A stretch of 64,000 nt of DNA from Streptomyces sp. NBC_01497 (GCF_036250695.1 NZ_CP109427.1:7068001-7132000); one strand, 5' to 3'; shown: positions 9,009 to 18,508, counted from the stretch's first letter. Translations and numbers: made by a program. Notes: generated by a model from the letters alone, not told the origin.

Positions 9009-9884
9009 TCAGTGGGGTCCGGCAGGGCCCGCCGCCAGCGCCGCGAAGAGCGCCGACGCGTCCGCCGACGGCGGCAGGCCGGACACCTGCCCGTCACCCA
9101 CTTCGACCACTCTCCACCTGCCGTCCCGCCGCAGCGCCAGATCCGTGGTGACGAACCGGCAGGCGAGCCCCCGGACGGCCGCCGCCACGGCGTCGAGTTC
9201 CGGCGCCGGCAGGTCGTCGGGCGTGTCCGGGTGAGCTGTCGTCAGGACCGGATCGCCGTCCACCCACCACACCCGAGCCTCGCCGCCCGGCGTGAACGGC
9301 TCGTGGCACCGCACGACCAGCCCGCCCGTCAACGCCTCGTCCTGCAGGGCGAACATCCGGGCCACCACCCGCGACAGCGACGTCGCGTCGGCGAGGGAGG
9401 ACACGTAGCACGCCTCAGTCCACTCGTGCTTGCGTGACTTCACGTAGTCCTTCACCACGGCGGCCCCCGGCCCGAGCGGGGACACCAGCGCCACGAGGTC
9501 ACGCCGGTCCGGTGGTGCGCCCGGGGCGCACGGACGCCAGACGCTGCGCGGCGTGAGTCCCTCGAATGCCTCGTACCAGCCCGGCAGTTCGTGCGCGCGC
9601 CGGTACGCGGCGGCGTCGGTGAGAAGCCGGCAGCCGCGCTCCGCCAGGCCGCCTCCCAGCGCCGCGTACGTGCCCGGCGGCATCATCCACCCCCGGTACC
9701 AGTACGGACCCGACCCGCGCGGCACGCGCCGCAGCGCGCCCTCGGCATCACCTGCCGCGAGCGCGTCGTGGTCCAGCAGGGCGACGCCGGCACCCGCCGA
9801 CGCCGCGCTCCACGCCTCCTCGGAGAACACCGGATCGACCCGGCCGGGGCGCAACGGGTCGGAGCAGTACAGAAAATCCGCCAT
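9009..9884 (-). CDS. ATP-grasp domain protein (R2K/DUF4343-like)
   Basis: A 291-residue protein I assign to the ATP-grasp superfamily, R2K-type clade, from VVKDYVKSRKHEW (about 150-162), the REACH-like CHEPFTPGGEARVWWVDG region and a late VTTDLALRRDGRWRVVEVGDGQ metal-site segment. ATP-grasp enzymes ligate a carboxylate to an amine or thiol through an acyl phosphate; the substrate here is unknown. ATG 9884 is chosen because a strong GGAGG lies 11 bases upstream. A longer frame would translate the heptamer repeat at 9921-9976 and is unlikely to be real. Confidence 0.78.
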   Translation of the reverse strand: MADFLYCSDPLRPGRVDPVFSEEAWSAASAGAGVALLDHDALAAGDAEGALRRVPRGSGPYWYRGWMMPPGTYAALGGGLAERGCRLLTDAAAYRRAHELPGWYEAFEGLTPRSVWRPCAPGAPPDRRDLVALVSPLGPGAAVVKDYVKSRKHEWTEACYVSSLADATSLSRVVARMFALQDEALTGGLVVRCHEPFTPGGEARVWWVDGDPVLTTAHPDTPDDLPAPELDAVAAAVRGLACRFVTTDLALRRDGRWRVVEVGDGQVSGLPPSADASALFAALAAGPAGPH

Positions 9885-9920
9885 GTTGCTGAAATCCTCC
9901 GCCCCGGCCGGCGCTTGCCC

Positions 9921-9976
9921 GATGCCCGATGCCCGATGCCCGATGCCCGATGCCCGATGCCCGGAGCCCGGAGCCC
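9921..9976. repeat. Heptamer tandem repeat (GATGCCC)
   Basis: Six exact copies of GATGCCC (9921-9962) followed by two variants GGAGCCC (9963-9976). It lies about 40-90 bases upstream of the ATP-grasp start, so slippage could change the leader or promoter spacing. Confidence 0.9.
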
Positions 9977-10027
9977 GGTGCCTGGGTGGCACCGGGGCCG
10001 TGACCGTCCTTGCGCGCGCCGCTCTGC

Positions 10028-10059
10028 CGGTCGGTCGGTCGGTCGGTCGGTCGGTCGGT
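10028..10059. repeat. Tetranucleotide tandem repeat (CGGT)8
   Basis: Eight exact copies of CGGT, whose last base is the first base of the minus-strand DUF885 stop triplet. Loss or gain of a unit would act on the sequence just after the stop codon. Confidence 0.9.
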
Positions 10060-11741
10060 CAGAGCTTCGACAGCACGTCGACCAGATCGTCCAGTCCCAG
10101 CGAGCCCTGCGAGAGCGCCGCCATGTGCCAGGTCTTGAGGTCGAAGGCGTCACCCTGCCGCGCGCGGGCCTTCTCCCGGCCCAGCAGCCAGGCGCGTTCG
10201 CCGAGCTTGTAGCCGATGGCCTGCCCCGGCATCGACAGGTAACGGACCAGTTCGCTCTCCACGAAGTCCGCCGGCCGGCCGCTGTGCATGCCGAAGAACT
10301 CCTGCGCGAGAGCAGGCGTCCACCGTTCGCCCGGGTGGAACGGCGACTCGGCCGGGATCTCCAGCTCCAGGTGCATGCCGATGTCGACGATGACCCGGCA
10401 CGCACGCATCATCTGCGCGTCCAGGTAACCGAGCCTGCGCTCCGCGTCCGGCAGGAAACCCAGCTCGTCCATCAGCCGTTCCGCGTACAGCGCCCAGCCC
10501 TCCGCGTTGGCGCTGACCATGCCGACGGTCGCCTGGTAGCGCGAGAGCCGGCCCGCGATGTGCGTCCACTGCGCGAGCTGGAGGTGGTGGCCCGGCACGC
10601 CCTCGTGGTACCAGGTCGACACCAGGTCGTACACGGGGAAACGGGTCTCGCCCATCGTCGGCAGCCAGGTGCGGCCGGGGCGGGAGAAGTCCTCCGAGGG
10701 CGCCGTGTAGTAAGGGGCCGCCGCACCGCCGGCGGGCGCGATCATCGCCTCCACCTTCCGTACGCGGGGCGCGAGTTCGAAGTGGGTGCCGTCGAGCGCG
10801 TCGATGGCCTCGTCCATCAGGCCCTGCAGCCACTCACGGACCTCGGTCACGCCCTCGATGTGCTTGCCGTGCTCGTCTAGGTGGGCGAGCGCTTCCCATG
10901 GCGTCGCCCCCGGCAGGATTTTCGCCGCCTCGGCCGTCATCTCCGCGTGCAGCCGGTGGTATTCGGACCAGCCGTACGCGTACGCCTCGTTCAGGTCCAG
11001 GTCCGTGCCGTTGAAGTAGCGCGACCAGCGCGCGTAGCGCTCCGCACCGACGGTGTCGGGCGCTCCCGCGACGGCCGGCGCGTACACGTCCCGCATCCAG
11101 TCGCGCAGGTCCCGCACCGCGTCCGTGGCCGTCCGCGCGGCCGTCGTCAGTTCCTTGCTGAGTGGTTCCGGCGCCTGCGCGACGAACTCCTCGAACCAGC
11201 CGTGCTCCTCGCCCGCCCAGTCCGTTAGCTGTTCCACGAAGGTCGCGGTGGGTCGCGGTCCGCCCTTGAGTCCGCGCTCCAGACCGAGGCCGAGCGAGGC
11301 GCGGTACCCCTCGAACGCGGCCGGGACCGCGCCGAGACGGGCGAGCACGGCGGCCCAGTCCTCGTCGGACCCGGTCGGCATCAGCGTGAAGACTTCGCGG
11401 ACGCTGTGCGCGGGTGAATGGATATTGCTCACCGCGCGCAGGTGCTCGTCGGCCTCGTACACCGCCAGTGCGGCTGTCAGCCGCTCCCGCAGCAGTCGCC
11501 CGCACAGCCGCTCGGCGTCGCCGTCCGCCCCGGGCTGCCGCTCGGCCTCGTCCAGCCGCGCGAGGGTCGCGCGGTCGAGTTCGGCCTGCGCCGCGCTTCC
11601 GGCGGGTGAGAAGTCGGGAAGACGGCCGTTGCTCTCCTTCACACCGAGGTAGGTGCCGGTGATGGGGTCGAGTTCGATGAGTGCGTCGACGTAGGCGTCG
11701 GCGACCTGACGGGGCAGCGCGCTGCCGGCTGTGTCTGACAT
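10059..11741 (-). CDS. DUF885 family protein, putative metallo-hydrolase
   Basis: A 560-residue DUF885 protein. The family is thought to be metal-dependent and distantly peptidase-like. The diagnostic WYHEGVPGHHLQL motif is at 378-390, with H379/E380 and H385/H386 as likely metal/catalytic residues, and a downstream NAEGWALYAE segment (412-421) supplies further acids. No signal peptide is visible, so it is probably cytoplasmic. The start at 11741 is supported by a GGAGAGGA about 7 bases upstream. The substrate is unknown. Confidence 0.85.
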   Translation of the reverse strand: MSDTAGSALPRQVADAYVDALIELDPITGTYLGVKESNGRLPDFSPAGSAAQAELDRATLARLDEAERQPGADGDAERLCGRLLRERLTAALAVYEADEHLRAVSNIHSPAHSVREVFTLMPTGSDEDWAAVLARLGAVPAAFEGYRASLGLGLERGLKGGPRPTATFVEQLTDWAGEEHGWFEEFVAQAPEPLSKELTTAARTATDAVRDLRDWMRDVYAPAVAGAPDTVGAERYARWSRYFNGTDLDLNEAYAYGWSEYHRLHAEMTAEAAKILPGATPWEALAHLDEHGKHIEGVTEVREWLQGLMDEAIDALDGTHFELAPRVRKVEAMIAPAGGAAAPYYTAPSEDFSRPGRTWLPTMGETRFPVYDLVSTWYHEGVPGHHLQLAQWTHIAGRLSRYQATVGMVSANAEGWALYAERLMDELGFLPDAERRLGYLDAQMMRACRVIVDIGMHLELEIPAESPFHPGERWTPALAQEFFGMHSGRPADFVESELVRYLSMPGQAIGYKLGERAWLLGREKARARQGDAFDLKTWHMAALSQGSLGLDDLVDVLSKL

Positions 11742-11901
11742 GTGGACATCCTCTCCGACGGGAGGCCGTCCGTCACACCCCCTTTCCCCGGGGACTCCCT
11801 TGTCACGCCGCGACCGCCGTCGTCCCCCGCCTGTGAGCGGCCCCTTCCCGGGTGCCGGCCACGCGTGCGGCCCGGCGCGGGACGCACGGCGTCCGCGCGG
11901 G

Positions 11902-13134
11902 TCAGCGCTCCGGCCGGCCCGCCTCGAACAGGCCGGGTTCCCCGTCGGGGGCGAAGGCGCGCACGGCCTCGTGGTCCAGCGTCGCCGTGATCACGACCGT
12001 GGTCTCCTCGACCTGGTAGTCGAGCGGCAGTCCGAGCTCCCGCATCGCCGCCACCATGCCCTTGTTGCTCTTCTGCGTCACCGCGTACACGTGGGCGCAG
12101 CCCTCGCGCACGGCCAGCACGGTGAGCCGGCTGAGCAGCGCGGAGCCGATACCCCGCCGCTGCCACGCGTCCTCGACGAGCAGGGCGACCTCCGCCTCTT
12201 CGCCGTCCCACAGGAGATGGCCGAGGCCCACCAGCCGGCCGGAGGCCGTGTACGCGCCGAGGGTGCGGCCGAACCGGGGGCTGAGCAGGTGGCTGAGGTA
12301 GCCGTCCGCGTTACCCATCGGGCCGTGGTAGCGCAGGCGCAGCGTGCGTTCGGAGCAACGGTCGTGCAGGGCGACGGCCTCCGTGTGGGCCCCCTCGCCG
12401 ATCCTGCGCATCGTGACGCCCCCGCCCACCGGGGGAGTGACGCTCTCCTGCCCGTACGGCTGCCGGGGGCCGAGGCTCGCGTCGAGGGCGACCAGGGCCC
12501 GCGCCCTGGCGAACTCGCTGGGGGTGAAGGGGAGCGACGGCCGCTCCACGACCACCGTGCCGCCGGTGCCGTCCCGCAGCCGCATCGCCGTCCCGTCCAA
12601 CGCCCCTTCCACGGGCACGCTTTCGGGCGACGGCACACCCGTCGGCGAGTACGCGGGCACGGAGCGAACCGAGCACCGGCCGAGCAGCGACCGCAGGGCG
12701 AGCGGCAGTTCGGCCGGATCGAGCGCCGTGCAGGTCGCCAGCGCGAGGGCGCGGGCCGGTGCGTCGACCAGGTCGTGCGCGTCGGCCCGCTCCACCCAGA
12801 TGTCCGTGCCGCCGCCCCTCCGCACCGCACCGAGCAGGTCGTCGGCGAGGAGCGGCGCGGGCGCGCGGAGCAGGAACTCGTCGACCGTGCCTGCCGTGAG
12901 CGGATGGGTCTGAAGGGTGAGGATGTCGATCCGGCACTTCGCGAGTGCGGCACAGAGCCGGGCGAGACTGCCCGGCCTGTCCTTGACGGTGGCCCGCATC
13001 CGCCACAGCGATGTGCCGTCCGCGGTGTCGGCGGTGGACGCGTCGGCTGTCCTGGAGAGGTGCAGGAAGTCGGTGATGCGGCGGGGCCATGGGTGGGGGC
13101 CCCGCGCGCTCGTGCCGGTCGTCGGATCACTCAT
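11902..13134 (-). CDS. GNAT acetyltransferase with N-terminal ACT-like domain
   Basis: A 410-residue two-domain protein. Residues about 42-115 look like an ACT domain (VKDRPGSLARLCAALAKCRI and a following beta strand). The C-terminal region (about 255-400) is a GNAT acetyltransferase with an acetyl-CoA loop near QRRGIGSALL. The fusion suggests amino-acid-regulated acetylation, perhaps of a protein; this is inference. ATG 13134 is chosen since it leaves a normal Streptomyces-like N-terminus. A perfect 14-bp palindrome lies 25 bases upstream. Confidence 0.85.
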   Translation of the reverse strand: MSDPTTGTSARGPHPWPRRITDFLHLSRTADASTADTADGTSLWRMRATVKDRPGSLARLCAALAKCRIDILTLQTHPLTAGTVDEFLLRAPAPLLADDLLGAVRRGGGTDIWVERADAHDLVDAPARALALATCTALDPAELPLALRSLLGRCSVRSVPAYSPTGVPSPESVPVEGALDGTAMRLRDGTGGTVVVERPSLPFTPSEFARARALVALDASLGPRQPYGQESVTPPVGGGVTMRRIGEGAHTEAVALHDRCSERTLRLRYHGPMGNADGYLSHLLSPRFGRTLGAYTASGRLVGLGHLLWDGEEAEVALLVEDAWQRRGIGSALLSRLTVLAVREGCAHVYAVTQKSNKGMVAAMRELGLPLDYQVEETTVVITATLDHEAVRAFAPDGEPGLFEAGRPER

Positions 13135-13158
13135 GGGACCACTGTGGCCCGTTGGTGT

Positions 13159-13172
13159 TTCGTGATCACGAA
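13159..13172. promoter_or_regulatory. Perfect 14-bp palindrome upstream of the ACT-GNAT gene
   Basis: TTCGTGATCACGAA is its own reverse complement and sits in an unusually AT-rich patch (about 13150-13235) between the ACT-GNAT start and the end of the DUF6493 gene. Position and symmetry fit an operator; the regulator is unknown. Confidence 0.5.
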
Positions 13173-13253
13173 CAGAGTATGTCTGAGAGGTTAAGGCTGG
13201 TTTTGATTGCCTTTGGGTCATTTTAGGCCGTTCTTGGCATGGGACTGTCGGTC

Positions 13254-16200
13254 TCAGGGACGCAAAGCGGTCAGGAGGCGGTTCGCCTGCGTTTTCAACT
13301 GGGAAGTCCCTTGCCGCTCCCGCACCTGCGCGAGACCGGCCACTTCCCCTTGTGCACCGCACCGCTCGACACAGTCGGCGGCCACGGACAGTATCTCCCC
13401 CGCTCGCGGGAGTGACGAGACGTCGGTGAGAACTACCGGGAGCACACCGGTGAGCACGGTCCACACCGTGGCGTACGCGCCGGTGCGCGCCGTCGTACGC
13501 AGCGCGTCCGCCAGGCGATTGAGCTTCACCACGCCCTCCACCACCAGTGGCCCCAGCTCCGTGCCGACCGAGCGGCCGTCGAGCAGGCCACGGGCCGCCA
13601 GCATCAGCAGTGCGTCGATCGCCGCCAGCCGGTCCTCGGGATGCCGGGAGCCGAGTCCGTGGGCCAGGGCGCGGTGCACCGAAGGGCCTGGCGTGCCGCC
13701 CTTCTCGGCCAGCAGCGGCAGCCACCACGCCGAGCCGCGCGGTGCGGCGTCGCCGGGCCGGCCGTCGTAGCGGGGCATGGGCAGCAGCGCGGACCGCAGC
13801 AGACCCGCCGTGCTCTCCATGTCCTGAGGCAGTACCGCGAGGAGCGCGGGGTCCTCCGCCGTTCCGTACGAGGCTGCCGTGGGCGCCGATATCTCGTACG
13901 TGTCCAGCCAGCGGAACGCAGGCGGCCAGGACGAAGCATCCCCTACGGGCTCGCCTGGCCGCACCGCCGCTCGCCCCGCGCCGGTCGCCACCCCGGCCGT
14001 GGCGTCCCGGGACACCGCACCCGATCCGGCGCCGGCACGGGGCACGAGCACCGAAGGCGCGGTGGGCACCTCGCTATCAGAGGCCTCCGCCGGGCTGACG
14101 CGCACGAGTCGCGCGTGGAGGACGGCCCGCCCGTCTCCTGTGTGCCCGGCGTCCACCGCGTCGCTCGCGGCCGCGAGCGAATCGCCCCCTCCCGCCGTCC
14201 CTTCCGACGCCGTGCCGGCCGGACGCTCCCTCGCGCGATCCGAAGCGCCGCCCGCGGCCGGACCGGTGTCCGCGTCGGCCGGGGGCCGCGCCGCCGGCGG
14301 AATCCGCATACCGGTGCCCCCCGTGGTCGCCACGAACGGGACCGCGGGCGTCTCGGGCTCCGGCGTCATCACGTGCGTCCTGGTCAGAGTCAACGGAGCG
14401 CCCAGACCCGGGACCGCTGCCTTGTCGTCGGCGCCCGCCTGGGCCGGCACCCAGTGCACGGGGGCCTGCCGCACCGGCCGCCGCACGGCCCTCATGTCCG
14501 GCTCCAGTCGGCTCGGGACGACCAGGGCGGGCAGAGGCGCTTCCCCGGCGGACAGCCAGTCCGCGAGGCGATCGCCCTCCGGGGTGCCCAGCGCCCGCGC
14601 CGACGCGACCGTCGCCGGGGCCCCGGCCCGGGCGACCCGCAACAGCGCCTGTGCGAGGTCGAGAGGTGCGGGAACCGTGCCCAGCCCCGCAAACTGACGC
14701 AGACGCTCCACCAGCACAGCTGCGTCCAGTGATCCCGAGGTATCGGTCGGGGTGGCGAGGAGGAACGGCAGCGTTCTGGTGCGCACCCGGTGGGCCACCT
14801 CCCACGCCCGGTGCCGCAGCACCGTGGCCAGCCGCTGTGACGGCGCGTGCACCGTTTCCGGCACGCTCTCCAGCATCCCGGACAGCGCCTGGGTGCCGAC
14901 CCGGCCCAGCAGGGAGCCCGCCACGACCTGGATGGGCGGCGCACTGTGCAGGAGTTGGTGCGTGTGGAAAACCCGGTGCAGTTCGTCGTCCACCAGCCAG
15001 GTGCCCGCGAGGGATTCGGCCAGTGCCATGCGCAGTGCGTCCGGATCCCGGTACGCGTGCCGCACCAGCCCGTCGAGGAGCCGTTCGGCGCTCAGGCCGT
15101 CACCGTCGGGTCCGCGTGCCGGGGCTCCCACGGCCGTCGCCACCTCGGCCGCCAACTCCCGTACGTCCCACGGCGGATCCGGCAGTGGCCCGGGTGTGAA
15201 CGGCACCGGAAGGACCTCCTCGTACGGCTCCGCGTCATCGTCGTCGGGCCGCCGGCCGAAGAGGGCCGCCGCCGCCCTCCGGTGAACCGGAGCGAGCTCG
15301 CCGGCCTGGACGGCGATCCGCTCGCGTACCTCCTCGTCCACGTCGGCCAGATGGCGGCCCACCAACGCCAGCGCACGCTCCTGGAGCCCCGTGTCGGTGT
15401 GGCCGAACAGGCTCTCCGCGAGCACGGGCAGCAGCACGGCCGCTGTCGAGCGGTCCGCCACCAGCACCCGTCGCACGAGGGTCAGCTGCGATCTGACCAG
15501 CTTCTTCTCCGGCCGGAAGAACACCGCCGCCGACAGGTCCGCCAGCAGCGTCGGCGGCAGATCGCCGGACCCCGCGAGCCCGGCGAGCACCGTCTGCGCC
15601 ATCGCGGCCACCGGGCCCGCCGCGTCTGACGCCATGCCCATCCAGTCGGTGATCCGCGCCGCCCGCTCGTCGCCGTCCGGCGCGAGCGCCGAAAGCACGG
15701 CGAGGAAGAACGCCTGCTCGTTCGGCCGCCCGCCGCGCAACAGCCGGGCCACGCACGCGTCCAGGACCTCCCCCCGGGGCACGGTCCCCCCGGCCGCGAG
15801 CGCGGCCAGGGCGGCGGGCCAGTCGTGCGGGGAATCGGCGCGCAGCGGCAGTTGCTCCGTCACGAACAGCAGGGGAACCATCGCGGCCGCCTCCGGATCC
15901 CGGAGCAGGCCTTCGAGCAGGGGGCGCCGCTCGGACATGTGCCACATCGCCCAGCCGCGCACGGTCCCGTCGCTGACCGGCAGCCTGCGGCCCGCCGCCC
16001 GGCACAGTTCGAGGATCAGCGGGAAGTCCTCCTGCGCTGTCGACGTCCTGACCGCGAGGCGACCGGCGACATCGCCCAGCCACTCCGGTTCCCGGTGGCG
16101 GAGCACCCTCAGCAGGGTGCCCACCGGTGCCCCGCGCCACTGCCGCAGGTCCCGCCCGCCGATCCAGGCAGCGGCGGCGGCCGCACCCGTGTGGCAGCCG

Positions 16201-16394
16201 GCCCCGGCGACCAGCAGGGCGGAGCGGATGCCCTCCCGCTCGCGCCAGCGGTCCCACTGCCACGACCTGACCTCGGCGCGCAGCGCCTTGAGCGCGGCGA
16301 GTTCCGTCTTGCGTCCGGCGGGGTCCAGCCGTTCCAGCAGGTCCGCGACCTCCGGTACGCGCCCTTCCCGCACCGCTTCGAGCAGTTCCGTCAT
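13254..16394 (-). CDS. DUF6493 family protein
   Basis: A 1046-residue protein without catalytic motifs I can name. I recognise it as the large partner of actinobacterial SWIM zinc-finger proteins (DUF6493). It starts MTELLEAVREGRVPEVADLL and is rich in Leu/Ala helices resembling HEAT-like repeats through much of its length. A low-complexity linker (about residues 640-860) precedes the C-terminal domain. The ATG at 16394 overlaps the SWIM stop as ATGA, with GGGAGG four bases upstream, so the two are translated together. Function unknown; a scaffold or substrate-binding role is only a guess. Confidence 0.8.
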   Translation of the reverse strand: MTELLEAVREGRVPEVADLLERLDPAGRKTELAALKALRAEVRSWQWDRWREREGIRSALLVAGAGCHTGAAAAAAWIGGRDLRQWRGAPVGTLLRVLRHREPEWLGDVAGRLAVRTSTAQEDFPLILELCRAAGRRLPVSDGTVRGWAMWHMSERRPLLEGLLRDPEAAAMVPLLFVTEQLPLRADSPHDWPAALAALAAGGTVPRGEVLDACVARLLRGGRPNEQAFFLAVLSALAPDGDERAARITDWMGMASDAAGPVAAMAQTVLAGLAGSGDLPPTLLADLSAAVFFRPEKKLVRSQLTLVRRVLVADRSTAAVLLPVLAESLFGHTDTGLQERALALVGRHLADVDEEVRERIAVQAGELAPVHRRAAAALFGRRPDDDDAEPYEEVLPVPFTPGPLPDPPWDVRELAAEVATAVGAPARGPDGDGLSAERLLDGLVRHAYRDPDALRMALAESLAGTWLVDDELHRVFHTHQLLHSAPPIQVVAGSLLGRVGTQALSGMLESVPETVHAPSQRLATVLRHRAWEVAHRVRTRTLPFLLATPTDTSGSLDAAVLVERLRQFAGLGTVPAPLDLAQALLRVARAGAPATVASARALGTPEGDRLADWLSAGEAPLPALVVPSRLEPDMRAVRRPVRQAPVHWVPAQAGADDKAAVPGLGAPLTLTRTHVMTPEPETPAVPFVATTGGTGMRIPPAARPPADADTGPAAGGASDRARERPAGTASEGTAGGGDSLAAASDAVDAGHTGDGRAVLHARLVRVSPAEASDSEVPTAPSVLVPRAGAGSGAVSRDATAGVATGAGRAAVRPGEPVGDASSWPPAFRWLDTYEISAPTAASYGTAEDPALLAVLPQDMESTAGLLRSALLPMPRYDGRPGDAAPRGSAWWLPLLAEKGGTPGPSVHRALAHGLGSRHPEDRLAAIDALLMLAARGLLDGRSVGTELGPLVVEGVVKLNRLADALRTTARTGAYATVWTVLTGVLPVVLTDVSSLPRAGEILSVAADCVERCGAQGEVAGLAQVRERQGTSQLKTQANRLLTALRP

Positions 16395-17767
16395 CGCGCG
16401 CCTCCCGTGATCGCGGCGGCCGAGCGGCGGGCCATGCGAGTCGCCAGCGCGTGCTTGCACGGGCCCCTGCCGCCCCGGTGATCCGTCCACCACTGGCACG
16501 TACAGCTCAGACTTCCGCCCGACTCGCGGACCCGGTACACGCGTTCGCCGGACGACACCGCCGCGTACGACGCGTCCTCCAGCCGCACGGCGCCGGTGGC
16601 GAGCAGCGCCCGCGCGGCGGCCAGGCGCGGGTTGTGCTTCTCGGCGCCGTCCCCGCTGTATGGCAGTTCGCGATGGAAGTAGGCAGCGTCCGCCAGGTCG
16701 TAACCGACGCGGCCCGCCGTACCGAGCCGGACGAGCGCCGCGCGCACCCGCTCGGGCGGAAGTCCGGACTGATCGGCGAGGTCCGCCACGTCGATCCGCG
16801 GCTCCCAGGCCAGCAGTACGGACAGCAACTCCGCGTCCGCCGCCGCCTCCTCGGTCGCGAGGGCCTCAAGCACACCGCCCTCTCCGGAGAAACCCCGCGA
16901 CGCGTCCGGCGAGAGCGTCAGTGTCAGCCGCATCCCCGGCAGATCCACCTCCCACGCGCTCGCCGTGGGCGCACCGTCCGGTACCGGGCCGTACACCCGC
17001 AGGGCCACGGCCTCCCGCAGCACCCTGCCCAGCGCCGCGAGACGCTCCGGCCCCGGCAGACAGACGGCTCCCTGCACAGGACGGGATGTCGGCCGCAGTG
17101 TGGGCCCCGAAGGGACGACCCACATCGCGCCTCCGGGCCGCCCGCCGCCCTGAGGGAGCGCTCGGAGGAATCGCACCGCCTCGGCCGCGGACAGTTCGGC
17201 CCGCAGATCGAACCCCGCACACGCGACCTGGGCCTCGGCGAATCCGCGCAGCCACCGGTCGGGGAGAGGGACTTTCTTCTCCACCACCGCGCCGTGCACC
17301 GTGCTCACCGTCAACGCGTCCGGGCCGACGCGCAGATGGAGCGGATCCTGCCCCGTCAGCCGTGAGAGTGCCTCTCGCAGAGGGTTGTTGACGTCCACGT
17401 TGGTCGTGCCGTGTCCGCACTCCGTCCCTCCGAGGCCCTGCTCCAGCACGTCCAGGCGTGCGTACACACCACAGCAGCCGGAGAAGGACTCGAAACGCAA
17501 CCGGTCGCCGTTGCCCGTCACCACCGGATCGAGTGAGGCGCGCAGCCTCGGCCGGAAGTAGCGCGCCGCCGCCACGTCGGCGACGGCGAGCAGAGCGCCG
17601 GCTGCCGCCTTCGGCGAGGTCAGGAAGCCGGAGAAGAAGCGGGGATGGGCCTCGGTGCCCCTGGGCGTGAGACCTGACGATGTCTCAAGTCCGAGTAGTG
17701 GGCCGCCCGGTGTGTTCTCCAGTGCGGACATGCGGGAATAAGCGAGAACCTGCGCGGATCGCGTCAT
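16391..17767 (-). CDS. SWIM zinc-finger protein
   Basis: A 458-residue protein whose C-terminus carries the SWIM metal site CxC...CxH: Cys422, Cys424, Cys437 and His439 (CTCQWW ... GPCKH). The N-terminal two thirds is the conserved actinobacterial part (AYSRMSALE at the start, then TPRGTEAHPRFFSGFL). SWIM domains bind nucleic acid or protein. ATG 17767 is chosen by similarity to remembered family N-termini; it lacks a clear ribosome binding site, and ATG 17731 is an alternative. First gene of a two-gene operon with DUF6493. In other genomes such proteins accompany MoxR/VWA genes, which are absent here. Confidence 0.85.
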   Translation of the reverse strand: MTRSAQVLAYSRMSALENTPGGPLLGLETSSGLTPRGTEAHPRFFSGFLTSPKAAAGALLAVADVAAARYFRPRLRASLDPVVTGNGDRLRFESFSGCCGVYARLDVLEQGLGGTECGHGTTNVDVNNPLREALSRLTGQDPLHLRVGPDALTVSTVHGAVVEKKVPLPDRWLRGFAEAQVACAGFDLRAELSAAEAVRFLRALPQGGGRPGGAMWVVPSGPTLRPTSRPVQGAVCLPGPERLAALGRVLREAVALRVYGPVPDGAPTASAWEVDLPGMRLTLTLSPDASRGFSGEGGVLEALATEEAAADAELLSVLLAWEPRIDVADLADQSGLPPERVRAALVRLGTAGRVGYDLADAAYFHRELPYSGDGAEKHNPRLAAARALLATGAVRLEDASYAAVSSGERVYRVRESGGSLSCTCQWWTDHRGGRGPCKHALATRMARRSAAAITGGAR

Positions 17768-17939
17768 GGGGAAAACGCTAGAGGCCACCACTGACAATCG
17801 GTCGCGGGACCGAGGACCAACGGACGATCGCCCCGGGCCGCATCGGTGCCTACGGTGTGATCACGGCCGGTCGACCCGCCCGGTCCGGATTCGTCCCGGC
17901 CGTGGCGCGGGCACCGGATCCCGACGAGAAAGGACTCCC

Positions 17940-18350
17940 GTGCCGATCAGCGGCCAGGCCCACATCAGGATCGCCCGCCCCTCCCGCGACCTCGAAAGCG
18001 CGGAACGGTTCTGGAAGGACGGACTCGGACTCTCCGTCATCTACCGTGACGAGGGGAGTCGGGAGCCCGGCGAGCACGCACTGCTGATGCTGGGGCACCC
18101 GGACGCCGGCTGGCACCTCGAACTGGTCCATGAGGCGGCGGCGCCCGTCGAGCCCCGGCCCACGGATGAGGACCTGCTGGTCGTCTACCTCGCGGGGGAG
18201 GTGCCCGCCGCGCTCGTGAGCCGCCTTGAGGAGTGCGGCGGCAGGCGTGTGGAATCCCCGAACCCCTACTGGAACCGCTGGGGGATCACGATCGAGGACC
18301 CCGACGGCTACCGCCTGGTCCTGTCCGTGCGCGACTGGTCCAACAGCTGA
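17940..18350 (+). CDS. VOC/glyoxalase-like family protein
   Basis: A 136-residue vicinal-oxygen-chelate fold protein with two beta-alpha-beta-beta-beta units: HIRIARPSRDLESAERFWKD at residues 6-25 and WGITIEDPDGYRLVLS near the end. The family includes glyoxalases, dioxygenases and resistance proteins; the reaction cannot be specified. GTG 17940 is supported by AAAGGA six bases upstream. It is divergent from the SWIM operon and ends before a strong hairpin. Confidence 0.85.
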   Translation: MPISGQAHIRIARPSRDLESAERFWKDGLGLSVIYRDEGSREPGEHALLMLGHPDAGWHLELVHEAAAPVEPRPTDEDLLVVYLAGEVPAALVSRLEECGGRRVESPNPYWNRWGITIEDPDGYRLVLSVRDWSNS

Positions 18351-18464
18351 CGGCCCCGGGGCGGGGCGGGGCCGGGACGGGACGCGTTCTCAGTGGCGTG
18401 CCCCGACGGGCAGCGGCGCAGGTCCGTCCCCCGGGCCTCCTCGAAACGGTGCTCCCGCGCCGTC

Positions 18465-18508
18465 GAGCCCCGGCGCCCCCGCCCCGTGAGCGGGGGACGC
18501 CGGGGCTC
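18465..18508. terminator. Strong hairpin terminator after the VOC gene
   Basis: An 18-base left arm (18465-18482) pairs with a 19-base right arm (18490-18508) around a 7-base loop, with one bulged A. The GC stem is long and there is no U-tract, as usual for Streptomyces terminators. Confidence 0.75.

Noticed and set aside
11902..13728. A longer 608-residue start for the ACT-GNAT protein
   Set aside because: The added N-terminus translates the intergenic palindrome and part of the neighbouring gene; ATG 13134 gives the normal family length.
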